Below are positions 44,010 to 56,240 of a stretch of DNA of 64,000 bases, piece after piece. Source of the DNA: Sesamum alatum (lineage: Eukaryota > Streptophyta > Magnoliopsida > Lamiales > Pedaliaceae). The notes below the pieces were generated by a model. It made no database searches and was not told where the DNA came from. It saw only the letters and a list, made by a program, of their open reading frames with translations. Each line of letters begins with the position of its first letter. Positions within the stretch are counted from its first letter, which is position 1. Both the position numbers and the translations under genes were made by a program. The stretch is taken from contig JACGWO010000006.1 of assembly GCA_034509735.1 (NCBI GenBank), positions 7,703,001 through 7,767,000 of the forward strand, in the 5' to 3' direction.

Positions 44010-45650
44010 TAGCCAGGGGAGCGTGACCCGCTCTTTATTTAAGTAGTAAATGCTGATTAAGTAGGTGTAAGGCAATGAGTATAAAAGCAGGGTGGTTCAA
44101 CAGTAGAACTTCCTGAGGTGTGTACGGCATTTCATGGTCGGAGCTTTCTGCCATCTGCGTCTGTGGTAGCTCGTAGGCTTGAATTTGACAATCCAGCTAC
44201 TTTTGTAACGAGCCCTCCCAGTTTTGGTACAGTTTTCCTACTGGTTTTTAAGGCACTAACTCATCTCATCACAGAGATCTCCCACCTAGAAAAAAAAAAA
44301 AAAAAAAAATTCTTTACTCTTCACCTTTCTGTTGTATGCATTGACTACCTTCTGTTTGTATCTTTCCATGCGGGTTTGAGCATCCTCTCGAACATCATCA
44401 ATGAGATCCAGGTTGGTATGCAGAAGGGCATCATTATTCTCCTACTCTTAGTGTTGTATTCTGAAGGATTCCAGCCCTACTTCAACAGGTATTACAGCCT
44501 CTGAGTCATATACCAAATTGAAGGGAGTTTCTCCTTATAGTTGATCTAGGAGTGGTTCTATAAGACCACAATACGCTAGACAGGGCGTCCAACCCACTGC
44601 CCTCCTACTTGTTCCAGCCTGGTCTTGATGCCTTGCACCAAAATTCGGTTTGTGACTTCTACTTGTCCATTGGCTTGGGGGTAGGCTTACTGCAAGTGAA
44701 GCGCTGCTGGATGCCCGAGTCGACACTCCAGTCTTGAATTTTTCAGTCTTAAAACTGCGACCATTGTCACAAATAATAACATGAGGTAAAGACATACCTA
44801 TCATAACGATGTTTTTCCATAAGAGATTTTAGCACTTCATTTTCTATGATGTTGGCAAGGGGTTCTGCCTCCACCCATTTGCTGAAATAGTCCACTGCTA
44901 CTATCAGGAATTTGTGTTATCCTTGTGAAACTGGGAAAGGACCTACTATGTCCATTCCCCACTAGAAAAATGGGCACGATGTTAAAAGAGCCTTAAAGGG
45001 CTCAACTGGTACATGGATGAGTGGGGCATACTTTCTGGTAGTGTTCACATCTTCTCATCCATTTTGTTGCATCCCTTCTTGAGAGTGGGCAGAAGTATCT
45101 AGCTCTTAAAGTTTTCCCTGGCAAGGGCCATAACATCTGTATGGGATCCATAGGATCCTTCATGTATCTCCTGTAGCACAAATCTTCCCTCCTCTTTGAT
45201 AGGCATCGGAGGTAGGGCTAGGAGAATCTGCACTTCTAGAGAATTTCTCCCAATGAGGTAAATCTAGTTGCCCGGCTCCTTAGACAGGCTGTTTCACTTT
45301 CATCAGCAGGAAGAATTCCTTTCTGTAGGTAATCAATGAGGGGTTTCCTCTAATCTATGCTAATCTGCAAGATGTACATGTTAGTGCCAGAAGTAACCTT
45401 AGTGAGGGTCCTTACAGTGATGGTATGAGTTTCGTAGTCGGCTAGAGAGCTAGCCCGTCGGGCAAGGTAATCTCCCTTAGTGTTTTCCGTGCGGGGAATT
45501 TAGTAGAGCTAGAAGCTCTTTAACCTGCTCTTGAGGTCGTTTACTTCCTGTAGGTACACCTTCATACAGTCCTCCTTAACTTCATGTGCCTCCCACCTAG
45601 TTGGTTACCAGTTGGGAGTCGGAGTAGGCAGTTACGTTCCTTACTCCTGC
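44010..45650 (-). pseudogene. T3 integrase
   Basis: The minus strand carries the core segment 'GMSLPHVIICDNGRSFKT' (second Asp, about 44760-44800), degenerate 'QVEVTNRILVQGIKTRLEQ'-type text (about 44600-44660), and C-terminal phrases ('RYKQKVVNAYN'; a 'KLGGLVTK' barrel-like part near 44200). An A/T homopolymer at about 44290-44308 lies within it. Frames are broken throughout and the upstream part (44810-45650) is only faintly recognisable. Confidence 0.75.
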
Positions 45651-45695
45651 GTCTAGTGCCATCTTAATGCTACCATGAGGGCTTCATACTCGGCT

Positions 45696-46960
45696 TCATT
45701 GTTTGAGGCTTTGAAAGTTGAACCTCAAGGCAAATTTTAGCTCATCTCCTTCGAGGCTAGTCAGCATGATACCTGTTCCCACAACCATCCGGGTGGAGGA
45801 GCCATCCACATGGAGTAGCCATGTCCTCTTGTCTTTTTCAACAGGAGCAGTTTCAGTCATGAACTCAGCAAGTGCCTGGGCTTTAATGGCCATTATGGGC
45901 TGGTAAGGAGATGTCATATTCGCTAAACTCTACAGCCAGTTAATCATCTTGCCTAAAGTCTCAGCTTTCCCCAACGTAGTTTGCAGGGGGGGTGTTAGTG
46001 CGCACAATAACAGATGTAATAAAAAAGTAAGGTCGTAATATCCTAGCAGTTGTTACCAAGGAAAATGCTAGCTTTTGTACCTCAGGGTTGTGCTGTTCAG
46101 CGCCATGTAATACCTTGCTGACGTAGTATATATGTTTTTGCATTCTGTCTTCCGCCTTGATGAGCATGGAACTCATAGCGTGCTGAGTTGCAGCAAGGGT
46201 ATAAGTATAATTTTTCACCTGGTGAGGGATTGGTGAGCAAAGGCAGCTCGCCAGGTAGGCCTTAAGATCTAGGAAGGCTTGTTGTCAAGTTTCATCCCAT
46301 ACAAAGTCATTAGCTTTCCTTAAGGCCTTGAAGAAAGGAAGGTTGCGCTCTGCTGAGTGTGATATGAATCTGCTAAGGGCAGCTATGCAACCAACAAGTT
46401 TCTGTACTTCGTTGAGGTTGGTAGGAGGCTTCATTTTCCTGGATTGCTTGTATTTTATCCGAGTTGACCTCAATACCCTTCTCTATCACCATATAACCAA
46501 GAAATCTTCCACTTCTAACACCAAATGTACACTTGGTCGGGTTCAGCTTCATGTGGTATTTTCTGAGTATGATGAAGGTTTCAGCAAGGTCCGCAATGTA
46601 CCGGTCGACCTGCCTACTTTTCACCAATATATCGTCCACATACACTTCCATGTTGTGTCCGAGCTATTATCGGAACATGTGATCCACCAATGTTGGATGT
46701 AGCACCTGCATTTTTCATCCCAAAGGGCATAATATATAGCAATATGCTCCCCTGACGTGATGAAACTCACGTGCTTCTAGTCATCGGGGTTAAGCATAAT
46801 CTGGTAGTAACCTGCGAGGCATCCATTAAACTTAAAAGCTCATGATCGGAGGTGGAATCCACCAGCTGGTCTATATGAGGTTAGGGATAAAATCCTTAAG
46901 ATAGGCTTTATTCACATCCCTGAAGTCTACGCACATGCGCTAGTTGTTACCTGGTTTAGG
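45696..46960 (-). pseudogene. T3 reverse transcriptase (from the fingers) and RNase H
   Basis: RT: 'HIKEIQSPQWFSNMVPVPKPG' (46970-47020, read piecewise) is followed by 'MEVYVDDILVKS' (catalytic YVDD, about 46630) and 'YHMKLNPTKCTFGVRSGRFLGYMV'. The connection has 'LAFSLVTTARILRPYFFITSVIVRTN' (46030-46110). RNase H has 'AIKAQALAEFMTE', 'WLLHVDGSST' and 'ELKFALRFNF'. The RT N-terminus is cut at 47020 by the Athila remnant. Stops separate the pieces. Confidence 0.85.
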
Positions 46961-47020
46961 GACAGGTACCATATTGGAGAACCATTGGGGGGATTGGATC
47001 TCCTTGATGTGCCCTGCATC

Positions 47021-48042
47021 AATAGAGGGAATTCCAATTCAAGGGAGTGTATCACCCAATCTTTTGTCTATCAGAGGTCATAAATGATTAACTTCACAAC
47101 CGCATTCAATTTTGAAATCTATTAGGATATCCATAATAAATTTTTCGTTCTCCTGTTGTAATAGATTTGACTCAAGCATCTAAATCCAAACTTATTATAT
47201 AAAACTGGGTATGGTAGCGTTCCATATCAAATCAATAATAGCATTTGCATCAATGAAAATGATTGAATCTAGATCAAACAATTGAGATAGCTGCAATTAT
47301 CCAACCTAGTCTTCTCGTCCCTACAAATAAATCATGCAAAGAACATACATAATTTTCTTGCTACTCATACCAATCATTCATGACAATTACGGATCACTAA
47401 CTCATGGATAGCAATAGAACAATTAACATTAAATTGAATTGTCAGATCTATCAATAATAATCATTCCATAAACTAAAAATCAAGCCGAGAAATACTCGGC
47501 GAAATTAGATAAATCAAAACCTCAAAATATAATAATTGGGTTCAATGTTTCCCTTGAATCGGAACAAAATTAGCTACACGTCAAGTGTGTAGAAAACCTG
47601 AAATCCTATAGCAAAACATAAAATAAAATAAAGGATAAGGGGAGAGATGTTCTGAACTAAGAGGGTGATCAAATATGAAACTCGATGCTTGATCTTCAGC
47701 CTTAATACCCCTTTTATAGCACCAAACGTGCTCTTCTTGCCTTTCAACTTGCAGTCTAGAAAAGGAAACAAATCGAAGTCAAAATCTTTCCAACTCTTCT
47801 TCTTTCTCACGCACACTTGGGTATTGAATGGGGCGTGATCACGCCTTAATGGCTGCTCAAGTCTGATTTGTGTTCAACTTCCCTTGATCATTTTCCAACT
47901 TCATTTGAAGGTTTTTCACTCTATTTCCTTCACAATAGGTCAAAATCAATCATTCACTCAAAAGATGCATAATTCAATTATTAATGTAGAGATTTAGTTC
48001 TAAAACACCCCAAGTAGTCATGTATTTGAGTGGTAAAACACA
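47021..48042 (-). repeat. Athila 3' LTR, truncated on its outer side
   Basis: It comprises the shared 449-bp segment plus about 573 bp of LTR not present at the right end. It ends AAAACACA before a minus-strand purine tract (GGTGTGGGGAAATTTCATAGGG). 'TACCCCTTTTATAGCACC' at about 47705-47722 is a TATA-like stretch. Confidence 0.7.
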
Positions 48043-50070
48043 CCCTATGAAATTTCCCCACACCAAAACCATGTTTGTCCTCAAGCATATCTCAATTCAA
48101 AATGCATGATTTATCCAAATAGTCAAACCCAAATTCCCCTTCATGTTAGTCAATTATGTCCCTTCACAAATATGTCTCACAGTTTAAGAGCAGATAGTAA
48201 TATTGAGAATGAACACTAATGACATCAATTAAACAAACAAGTATCCCATTGATTATATCAAACTTAAACAAAACTAGTCTCAACCTCCTTACAAGGGTGT
48301 CTCTCTAATCACTCGAAAAGTGTTTAAGAATTTGGGTCGCACTCAAATCAAAACAATAGAGTGTCATTGTCATATGCTTGCTTATGAATCAAATCTCCAC
48401 CACTGCAAAATGCGAATCAGTACATAAATCAAAGGGTTTTAATATGGTTGTAACGGGGCTAAGAACATGGTGTGGCAAGAGAGGTCAAATTTGTGGCTCA
48501 TGAATTCAAAATGACGATATCAACCTAGTTGCTTGTTCTTTTCAACTCATATTCTTCTTCAACCGTAACTCAAATGCTTGGAACGATCAAACTTCTCAAC
48601 ACTTTTTTTTTTTCTTTTTCAGCTTCTCTTTTCTTTATTTTTTTTCCGAATCTTTTTTTTTTCTTTTCTTCTCATCTTTTCGTTTTATTCATCATATTCT
48701 TCTTTTCTATGCTCTTTTCTCTTTTTTCTTTCCATTTCCTCATTTTTTTTCTTCGATTTTTCTTTCCGGAGCGAGCAATATGTTCCCCCATTCCCAATTT
48801 GAATCAAGCCATTTGCTCATTCACATATAAACTTACAAGCAACCAAATCAACATAATCCCTTTCAAGGGGTTCAAACATTTATGCCGAAAATAATCAAGA
48901 AAAGGATAGTTCGGCTTAAAAAATATGATTTAACCAAGAAAAGAAAGGCCATGGCTCAAATGGGTTTTATAATGGTGAATTTTCGGTAGGCTCTTTTCAA
49001 GGTTAATTGGTTATTCCTGTGTGCCCTTATCACTTTCATACACCAATCTGCAAGAATGTGGTCTCAAATGTATTATACAAGCAAGTTCTAGAATGCACAC
49101 ACTAAGTTTGATGCCCTCAATCAAAAGAAATATATGAGCACTATTAAATGCAAGTGCTTTGGCTCAAAATCTCATGAATAGGGCTTTAGTGTTTATTCTT
49201 GAACATTGTTCGTTTGATGCAATCAACAAGACATTCTTCACCTTTTTTTTTTTTTACATGCCACTAGTGTTAGTTCTTCCTACTAATCTCGACTTAAACC
49301 ATAAATTCCTATCACTTTCAGGAACAACACAAGACAACATTCAAGGAATTCAGTTCAAGTTACAAGATAATTCACACATTCTGTTTCAAGACAAACTAAT
49401 TCCAACCATAAGTTTCGTTCTTCATGAAACATTATCAATTCCCAAATCAAAAATTTTACTCCACAAAGACCAATCTCCCCACAAAAACAAAAAAAAATCC
49501 AACATTTCCCTCAACACACAACCAAAAGAAAGATTAAGCATATAATCAACATTCGCCAAAACAACAAGTCAACACAAGCCTCCCCCATACCAAGTACATA
49601 CATTGTCCTCAATGTATGCATAAAACACCAGAAATAGCAAGGGATTGACAAGTAAAAAGGGAGATAGATAACGTCCCTGAAACCTTGTGGTGGGGCAAAG
49701 CCGACTAGACGGAGGGTGGTGGAGGTAGAGGTTGAGGTGCGTCGGCTACAGGCAGAACTGAGCACCCATTAAGGCGTGATCACGCCTTAGCAAACCCTCA
49801 AGTCTTTTGTGTAGAATAACTTCAGACAGATCAAAAAGTGAGATAAGGTGTGACCATGTCCTATCTCTCGATGAAATCTATTGGAGGGCTAGAAGTGGAG
49901 GACTGCTTTCGGCTTCAGGCAGAGCATGATCATGCCACATATGAAGTTCAAACCTGCAAAATTCAAAAAGTTATATCCTAAAAATAATTGAAAAGAAAGC
50001 AAATAAAAAGGTCGGGTTGCCTCCCAACAAGCGCAATTGTTTAACGTCATTATGCTCGACGGACTGCATT
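48043..50070. other. Athila non-coding 3' region
   Basis: No gene. It includes a T/C-rich stretch (48600-48770) that opens F/S-rich frames by composition only. Near-palindromic 'AAGGCGTGATCACGCCTTA' type motifs occur at about 49771-49789, with a related copy near 47834. Confidence 0.5.
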
Positions 50071-50074
50071 TATT

Positions 50075-50431
50075 TCAATGTGTTAATTGTTGGAGTGACG
50101 CTAGTGCACTGCTAATGATGGTTGTGACTTCGTTACCACCAAGAAATGAATTCGCTCGATGGTTGTTCACCTTGAAAGTTTGTCCCGTGTCTAGACTTTT
50201 AATTCTTGCTACACCATGTGGAAAGACATTAACACCTTCATAGCGACCAAGCCAAAGAGAACTCGACTTACCTGGGATGAGCTTCAAGCGAAATTTGTAG
50301 AATAACACTTTCTTCCCAACCTCAAATAGCTTCTTCAAAATCATATGATCATGGAACCTCTGTATTTTCTCCTTGCAATTTATCAAATCTTCTCTTTCAT
50401 CCAACTTTCGTTCGTTTTGCTCTGTAAACAA
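50075..50431 (-). pseudogene. Athila integrase C-terminal fragment
   Basis: The 118-codon minus frame contains 'KKLFEVGKKVLFYKFRLKLIPGKSSSLW', a 'GRYEGVNVFPHGV' block and 'TGQTFKVNNHR'. This is the C-terminal barrel pattern of Athila integrases (a 'F..GDKVLL..SRLKLFPGKL.S.W.GPF.V..VFPHGAVEI' type layout). It lies directly after gag, so protease, RT, RNase H and the integrase core have been deleted. Confidence 0.8.
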
Positions 50432-50511
50432 TCCTTTTAAAATAATGGTAGATAATGTCTCTCATACACCTAAATAGAGATCTTTTAGGTTGTTAGGCAA
50501 GTCTTTCAGCT

Positions 50512-51600
50512 TCAATGGGGGTGCCTTCGTGAAGGTATTAATAATCTCTCTCTCATGTTCATCCTCTTTGATTTTGTCATCCTGTTGGGGGGAGGGAGAG
50601 CACGAGTATTAGATAAATAATGTGGGATTAAATTAGACTCTACCTTTTCTTTTTGGGCGTTGGTGTCTTTAGAAGCCTTCTTAACTCCATTAGCTTTCGT
50701 CGGTGCTTGTTCAATTAGGTGTATCTCCTTCCCATTCCGGAGTCTCATCTCATCACATTCTCTATGGACTGCATCATTATTTGTATGGGAACTTTTATCG
50801 ATGCATGAGCTTCCAACTAGCTAATAGAGGTGGCCAATTGAGTGACTTGATTCTCTAGAATCTTATTGCTTTCCTTTGTCTCTTGCAAGTACGCCCTTCT
50901 TTCCTGTTGAAATTGATGAGTATTAGAGGCGATGTCTTTAACAAGGTCCTTTAAAACTCATACTTGAATTTAGTGGTTGAGGAGACGCCTTTGTTTCTTG
51001 TTGGAACTGTTAAGTAGAAAGAGCAAGGGAATTTACAATATCCTCTAAACTCATATCTAATTTTGACGCTCGAGGTGGGGCTTGCATAGGTGTCGGAGGT
51101 GGTTGATATCTCGATTATTCCTCTTGACTCCAATAACTGAAATTCGGGTAAAGTTGCCATCCTGGATTATAGAACTCATAGTAGGTATCATATTGCTAAT
51201 GAGGTTTGCTCAGGAAATTCCCCTGCCATATTTAGTTCCATTATTGCGTTGTGTTGTAACAATGGGCATGCATTATAGGAAGTCCAAGACTTAAGCAACT
51301 CCCACAAACATTCGCTACTTGCATTTGTCCTACACTCAATTGATAAACCAAAGCAGTGAGATTAGAAATTTGGTTTTCCAAAGTAGTGGGACGTACCTAG
51401 TTCAATCGTTGAAATCCATATTGTTTATGGTTCTCGGCCATGGTAGAAATCCATTGTCTTGTTGCCATCTTTTCTTCAATTTCCACAGAAATAGATTCCC
51501 ACCAACAGTTAGTCTATTCAAGTATTGCATGAAGATCCTTGCCAAACAACAAGATTAGCAATGGATGAAAAAGAAAAAACCAAACTAAGAAACTAAAAAT
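50512..51600 (-). pseudogene. Athila gag, C-terminal half
   Basis: Minus-strand pieces: 'MATRQWISTMAENHKQ', 'LENQISNLTALVYQLS' (about 51340-51400), 'VCGSCLSLGLPIMHAHC' in the zinc-finger position, 'YEFYNPGWQLYPNFSYW' (about 51130-51190), 'KLDMSLEDIVNSLALST', and later 'MRLRNGKEIHLIE' (50748), the 'LRSGK' motif that closes Athila gag. Stops and shifts break it. Confidence 0.75.
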
Positions 51601-51604
51601 AGCT

Positions 51605-51621
51605 CCCTGGCAATGGCGCCA
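51605..51621 (-). other. Athila primer-binding site
   Basis: The minus strand reads TGGCGCCATTGCCAGGG a few bases after the LTR edge. This is close to the TGGCGCCGTTGCCGGGG site typical of Athila-type elements. Confidence 0.8.
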
Positions 51622-51626
51622 AAATT

Positions 51627-52279
51627 TGATCGGTTGTCAAAGCTGTCAAATATATTTACTGATTCTAAAAATGTAGCAGTGGTGGAACTAGGTCGAATCC
51701 CTAGGGAACTATGAATTAATTTCTTAGCCTAGTCATGGTAACCAAAAAGGGGGTTGTGAAATGAGAATTAACTACTAATACATATAAACTAAATATAAAG
51801 CAAGAATAATAACTAAGAAGAGATCAATAGAGGGAATTCCAATTCAAAGGAGTGTATCACCCAATCGTTATGTCTATCATAGGTCACAAATGATTAACTT
51901 CACAACCAAGCATTCAACATTGAAATCTATTAGGATAACCGTAATAAATTCACGCTCTCCTATTGTAATGGATTTGACTCAAGCATCTAAATACAAACCT
52001 ATTATATCAAGACTGGGCATGATAGCGTTCCATATCCAATCAATAATAGCATTTGCATCAATGAAAACAGCGAAAACCTAGATCAAACAATTGAGATAGC
52101 TGCAATTATCTAACCTAGTGTTCTCCTCCCTACATATAAATCATGCAAAGCACATAATTAATTTGCTTGCTACTCATACCAATCATTCATGACAATTATG
52201 GATCACTGAACTCATGGATAGCAATAGAACAATTAACATTGAATCAAATCGTCAGATCTATCAATAATAATCATTCCAT
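51627..52279 (-). repeat. Athila 5' LTR, truncated on its outer side
   Basis: It begins TGATCGGTTGTC by the primer-binding site. The first 199 bp are absent from the left copy and the last 454 bp are shared. It stops at TCATTCCAT, where T3 protease-region sequence resumes. Confidence 0.75.
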
Positions 52280-52333
52280 GTCCTTCCTACTGCCTCCTCT
52301 CATGGATTCGACGTAGTATTTTCGTGCAGTGTA

Positions 52334-52669
52334 TTAGTCACCGGTGACTTCTCCTATTTTTGTTCCAGTTGGGAATTTGAACTTCATGTGGTAGGTAAAG
52401 ACAACAGCTTGGAAGGCATTTAGAGCGGGTCGTCCTAAAATGATGTTGTATGTTGAAGGCATGTCCACTATGAGGAAGCGGATAATCTTGGTCTTTCGAT
52501 TGGGCTCCACTCCCAAGGATAGGGGAAGCAGGATCTGTCCGAGAGGGTGTACAACTTCCCCTATAAAACCATACAATGACGTGTCTACCGGCTCTAATGG
52601 GATGTCACGGAGCTCCATCTGTTGGTAGACCTCATAGAAAAGGATATCTGCAGAACAGCCAGAATCCAC
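52334..52669 (-). pseudogene. T3 aspartic protease
   Basis: The minus frame opens MDSGCSADILFYEVYQQM, the active-site D-S-G with the Tat-type 'SADILF' follow-up. 'LYGFIGEVVHPLGQILLPLSLG', 'IRFLIVDMPSTYNIILGRPALN' (the hydrophobic Gly-containing loop) and 'FQAVVFTYHMKFKFPT' follow. It is open and well preserved over 111 codons. Upstream and downstream connections are broken, so it is not expressed as part of an intact polyprotein. Confidence 0.88.
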
Positions 52670-52959
52670 AAAGATAAGTTAAACAATGTAATTAGCAAGA
52701 GTGGCAGAAATAACAAGTGCATCATTATGAGGTAAACGAGCTTCCTGTATGTCAGCAGGCCCGAAATGGATCATAGGATCCCCTGGTGGTGGTTTGTGGT
52801 CAAGCTCCATACTCTTCTAGCAGCATGGCTTTAGGTGCGCCTAGCTCTCTGAATTCCCTGTCAGTAGGTCCTCCTGCAATCATATGAATTACCCCCTTAG
52901 TAGGAGTGTTTTTTGGGCTCTGCTCCTCGTCGGGAATTGTTCTTTTTTGTGCTCCCTCC

Positions 52960-54190
52960 TAGGGGGATCAACGACCTAATCCTCGCCACTGGGGGGAATT
53001 GCGATGGTGGGAGCATTCTTCTTTCTGTTCACGGGGTCGGTCCTGGATGAGCCGTTCTATCTCCTGTCTTAGCTGGCGACACCTGTTGGTATAATGTCCA
53101 TATTCTCTGTGGTGCCTGTAGAAATATTTGGATTTTGGAAGTTGAGGGCCATCCTCCGAACCCTTAGGCCATTGCAGTGCGGGATGGCGATATATGGCCA
53201 TCAATATTCGTGTTGGCCTAGGTAATCAGCAGGGCGTAATGCTCATTCTTCGGATCGAGGTGGTTGAACCATCCTCAGGGTTCTCTCCTACTCCAGGGGG
53301 TAGAGGAGGTTTTTTCTGCCCTCCTCCGGTCCTTGTTGTCTCTTTCCTGTCCAGCCGGGCATCTTCAAGGTTCATATATTTCTCTGCGGGAGCCAGTACT
53401 TCATTGAAATTAGCTGCAGGTTTCTTCATCATAGATTCAAAGAGTAGTCCTACTCGGAGTCCTTAGGTGAGAGCGTTGATCAGCACCTCCTAGTGAGCAG
53501 TTAGGACTTCTAGGACAACATTGTTGAAACGTTGTACATAGGCTCTTAGTATCTCATTTTCCTCCTACTTGACTCCAAAAGTCTGATAGCAATTTTTCGA
53601 TACTTCTTGCTACTAGCAAACTGGTGTAGGAAAAATGAGTTAAACTCTGCAAAAGATCTTATTGATCCAGCTAGGAGCTGGTCGAACCATTGTTGAGCAG
53701 AGTTGGTTAGTGTAGTAAGAAAAATACGGCATTTAATACCATCAGTATATCTGTGCAGCAGGGCTGCATTTTCAAACTTATGCATATGCTCGACAGGGTC
53801 GGTGATGCCATTGTAGGCAAGGTAGATGGGAAGGTGCTTAGAAATAGGCAGGGAGCTCCTCTGCCATGATGTCCTCGCTGATAGGAATACCGCGATCTAC
53901 GGGTATAGCCCTTGGTTACCTGCTGGTGGAGCTCGACCACCTCCTTCTTGAGGGCTTGCCAAATTTTAGAAGGCTGGAAAGAGGTTGTCTCCTTGCTGGC
54001 GATGCCACTGGGGAAGGATCTATCCTGGTGTTGTCCAACAGGAACCTGCTCATCCATCGGTTGACTTCCTGGCGTTCCTCCTCGCACCATCTGGAGCAGG
54101 AGTGGCACCATCAGGAGTAGGGAAGGCACTAGCTGGAGCAGGTGTTGGAATAGGTGATGAGAAAGCCAATTGGATTGGCGATTTTGGGAA
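52960..54190 (-). pseudogene. T3 gag, central and C-terminal parts
   Basis: Minus-strand features: a P/A-rich segment ('FPTPDGATPAPDG', about 54080-54150), then 'HKFENAALLHRYTDGIKCRIFLTTLTNSAQQWFDQL' (53640-53785), the 'A..WF..L' capsid hallmark. 'SFAEFNSFFLHQFASSKKY' comes next. A linker 'KPAANFNEVLAPAEKYMNLEDAR' (53360-53430) and a zinc-binding block 'SKYFYRHHREYGHYTNRCRQLRQEIERLI' (53040-53130) follow. Pieces lie in different frames. Confidence 0.85.
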
Positions 54191-55762
54191 CTATTCAGCA
54201 ATCTTTAGTAACTTTATATTGATGAACATGGTAAGTGTTCGTGATTGGCACATGTGTCTATTGTTCTTACCGATTACATTTAATGATGCTTTAACGTCAC
54301 AACAGATGCCCACAGACCAATTGAACAACCCACGCAGTTGGGCCGCGCATTGGATGGCGGCTATGAAACTAACTGATGAGGGTTGTGTGTGAAACGTTCC
54401 AAGTCGAGGACCTCGAGACTGGGCATCGAGAGTCCTATGAAGACTTGCAGTAAGAGTCGTATTCATTATATGAGTGTCGTGTTTCATCAACGACAAGCAT
54501 GGAACGCCTATACAATCTTAATGGGTTGGTCGACTAGGGTCGAGCCAACTGAGCTGACTCGTGGGGATCATCATATGCAAGCCTTGGAGGCTTGGCCGGT
54601 AGGAGTTTTCCGATTCCGATAGTAGGGGAGTAGTCCTCGGACTTGAGGAACACAACAGTCACGTGCACATGATGGTTGTATATTGGATCTGGCTAGAGGT
54701 GTTCATGTCACGGACATGTTCAATTAAAGCCTTGTCCAGTGCAGTCAAAATGTATAGCAAGGACGGCGGGTTTCAAGAAAAGGATCCATCCCCTGTCAGT
54801 ATGTGACAGAGGTATCTTCTATGCACTCGGAGACACGTTCATGTTGCTTAAAGCTACAGCCACAGTGGTTGATCAAGCAGGGAATGATTCCCTGCATCGA
54901 TGTAATGAGGCATGCGTAGTCTCAAGTATTAAGCATAGCTGCATAGTCAAGGACAGGAACCGGTGCCCAATTCCATACCCTAGACGAAGGTCGGGAGACG
55001 GTAGACGGAAGGACCGTACCCATACGAAATCGATGCCTAAATGTTCACACCAACATTCACCTAGTCTCTAGTACCATGGACCGTTGCTAGATGGCCACCC
55101 ATGGTAACAGGCTTCAGTTGGACACTGGCCTAAGTCTAGTTGAGGGTGAACCTAAAGGGTCACACACCAATTACTGAGGAGGTGAAGGAATTGACTTGGA
55201 GTCAATTTCAGAAGATGACAAATAATTGGATTATTTATGGGATAGTCCATTGGGTGCACAGGCCGATACTGTATCGGGCCTTCGATTAATTGATAAATGA
55301 GATTTATCAATTAAGTAGAGATTAAGTGCTTGGATCTTCTAATTGGACTAAAAGATCCATGGACATTATTTAGTTGGACCTTTTATTAAATTGTATTTAA
55401 TTCTTGTGCTTTTTGTAATTGGATTACAATGAAACTCGGTTCATTAAATCTTGGCCCAAAAAGAATATTAATTCCACTTTTAGAATTAGGAGAAGTTGAA
55501 CTTCTCCCAAAATGGATGGCCTTGATTGATGTAGTTGACTTGTTCCTTTTGGAAAGGAACAAATCAACTTCAATCAAGCCTCATTTACTTGGTATGATTT
55601 AATCATACCTTATAAAGTGGTAGTCTTGATTGAACATTAATGGGGATTGATTGGAATATATCTGGACATCCTTGGATAAACCTAGACACATTCCAATAAT
55701 CACATCAACAAGAGGTTTAATCATTATTCATCTTTTTCTAAGAAAAAGAAGAGAACTCTCAT

Positions 55763-55797
<35 letters not shown>

Positions 55798-56240
55798 TCG
55801 GCACCTCTCTTGCTTTCTATCCCTCTCACTTTGTTGCTTCATTGATCTAGGATCAACTGAAGAACAATGCTAGGTTAAGAAAGATACACTAATACGATAG
55901 TGTAATCCTTGTCTTAATCTCATCTTCTTAGGTCCATTTTTTTCTAGCAAGAAAAACGTGACTTCTTGCGGCCCGGAGTGGACTACGTTAGAGGATTCAT
56001 ATGTTTGAATCTTGGTGAACATTTTCCATCCATTCGAGAGGGAACAACATTAGTAGCGGTGCACAGAAGATAACTACAAAGGTAACACCCGTTTATTTAT
56101 ATGTAGTTCTCTTTATGATTTTTCTATGTGCCTATATGATATACTTGCTTTACGTTATCATATTCTACATCGAACGCCTGGTTGAGTACCAAAGGGAGCA
56201 CCCCTTGGGACGTTTTATTATGATATGCATTTTAAATACC
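54190..56240. mobile_element. About 2-kb insertion in T3 gag, LTR-like or solo-LTR candidate
   Basis: Gag text stops near 54185 and resumes near 56240. The intervening DNA has no gag similarity and no coding of its own. It contains a (CT)n tract (55764-55791), long AT-rich parts and, near its right end, 'GGTAACACCCGTTTATTTATATG', text of the kind seen at plant copia LTR/leader junctions. Exact ends and a target duplication could not be fixed. Confidence 0.5.
55764..55791. repeat. (TC)n microsatellite
   Basis: 14 TC dinucleotides inside the gag insertion. Confidence 0.95.

Larger units (their letters stand above)
47021..52279 (-). mobile_element. Athila-type Ty3/gypsy remnant nested in T3
   Basis: The two ends are a 449/454-bp direct repeat (47021-47469 and 51826-52279). 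Inside, the right copy continues leftward to a full LTR edge (TGATCGG, 51627) next to a primer-binding site (minus strand TGGCGCCATTGCCAGGG, about 51605-51621). The left copy continues rightward to the other LTR edge (about 48042). Minus-strand coding is Athila-like gag and an integrase C-terminus only. There is no usual 5-bp duplication, and both outer LTR edges are missing. Confidence 0.8.

Noticed and set aside
48529..48894. F/S/L-rich 121-codon frame, membrane-like
   Set aside because: A T/C-rich stretch reads as hydrophobic residues; it lies in the non-coding part of the Athila remnant.
54739..55071. 110-codon frame with Cys and His residues
   Set aside because: Inside the gag insertion; no zinc-finger spacing or family match.
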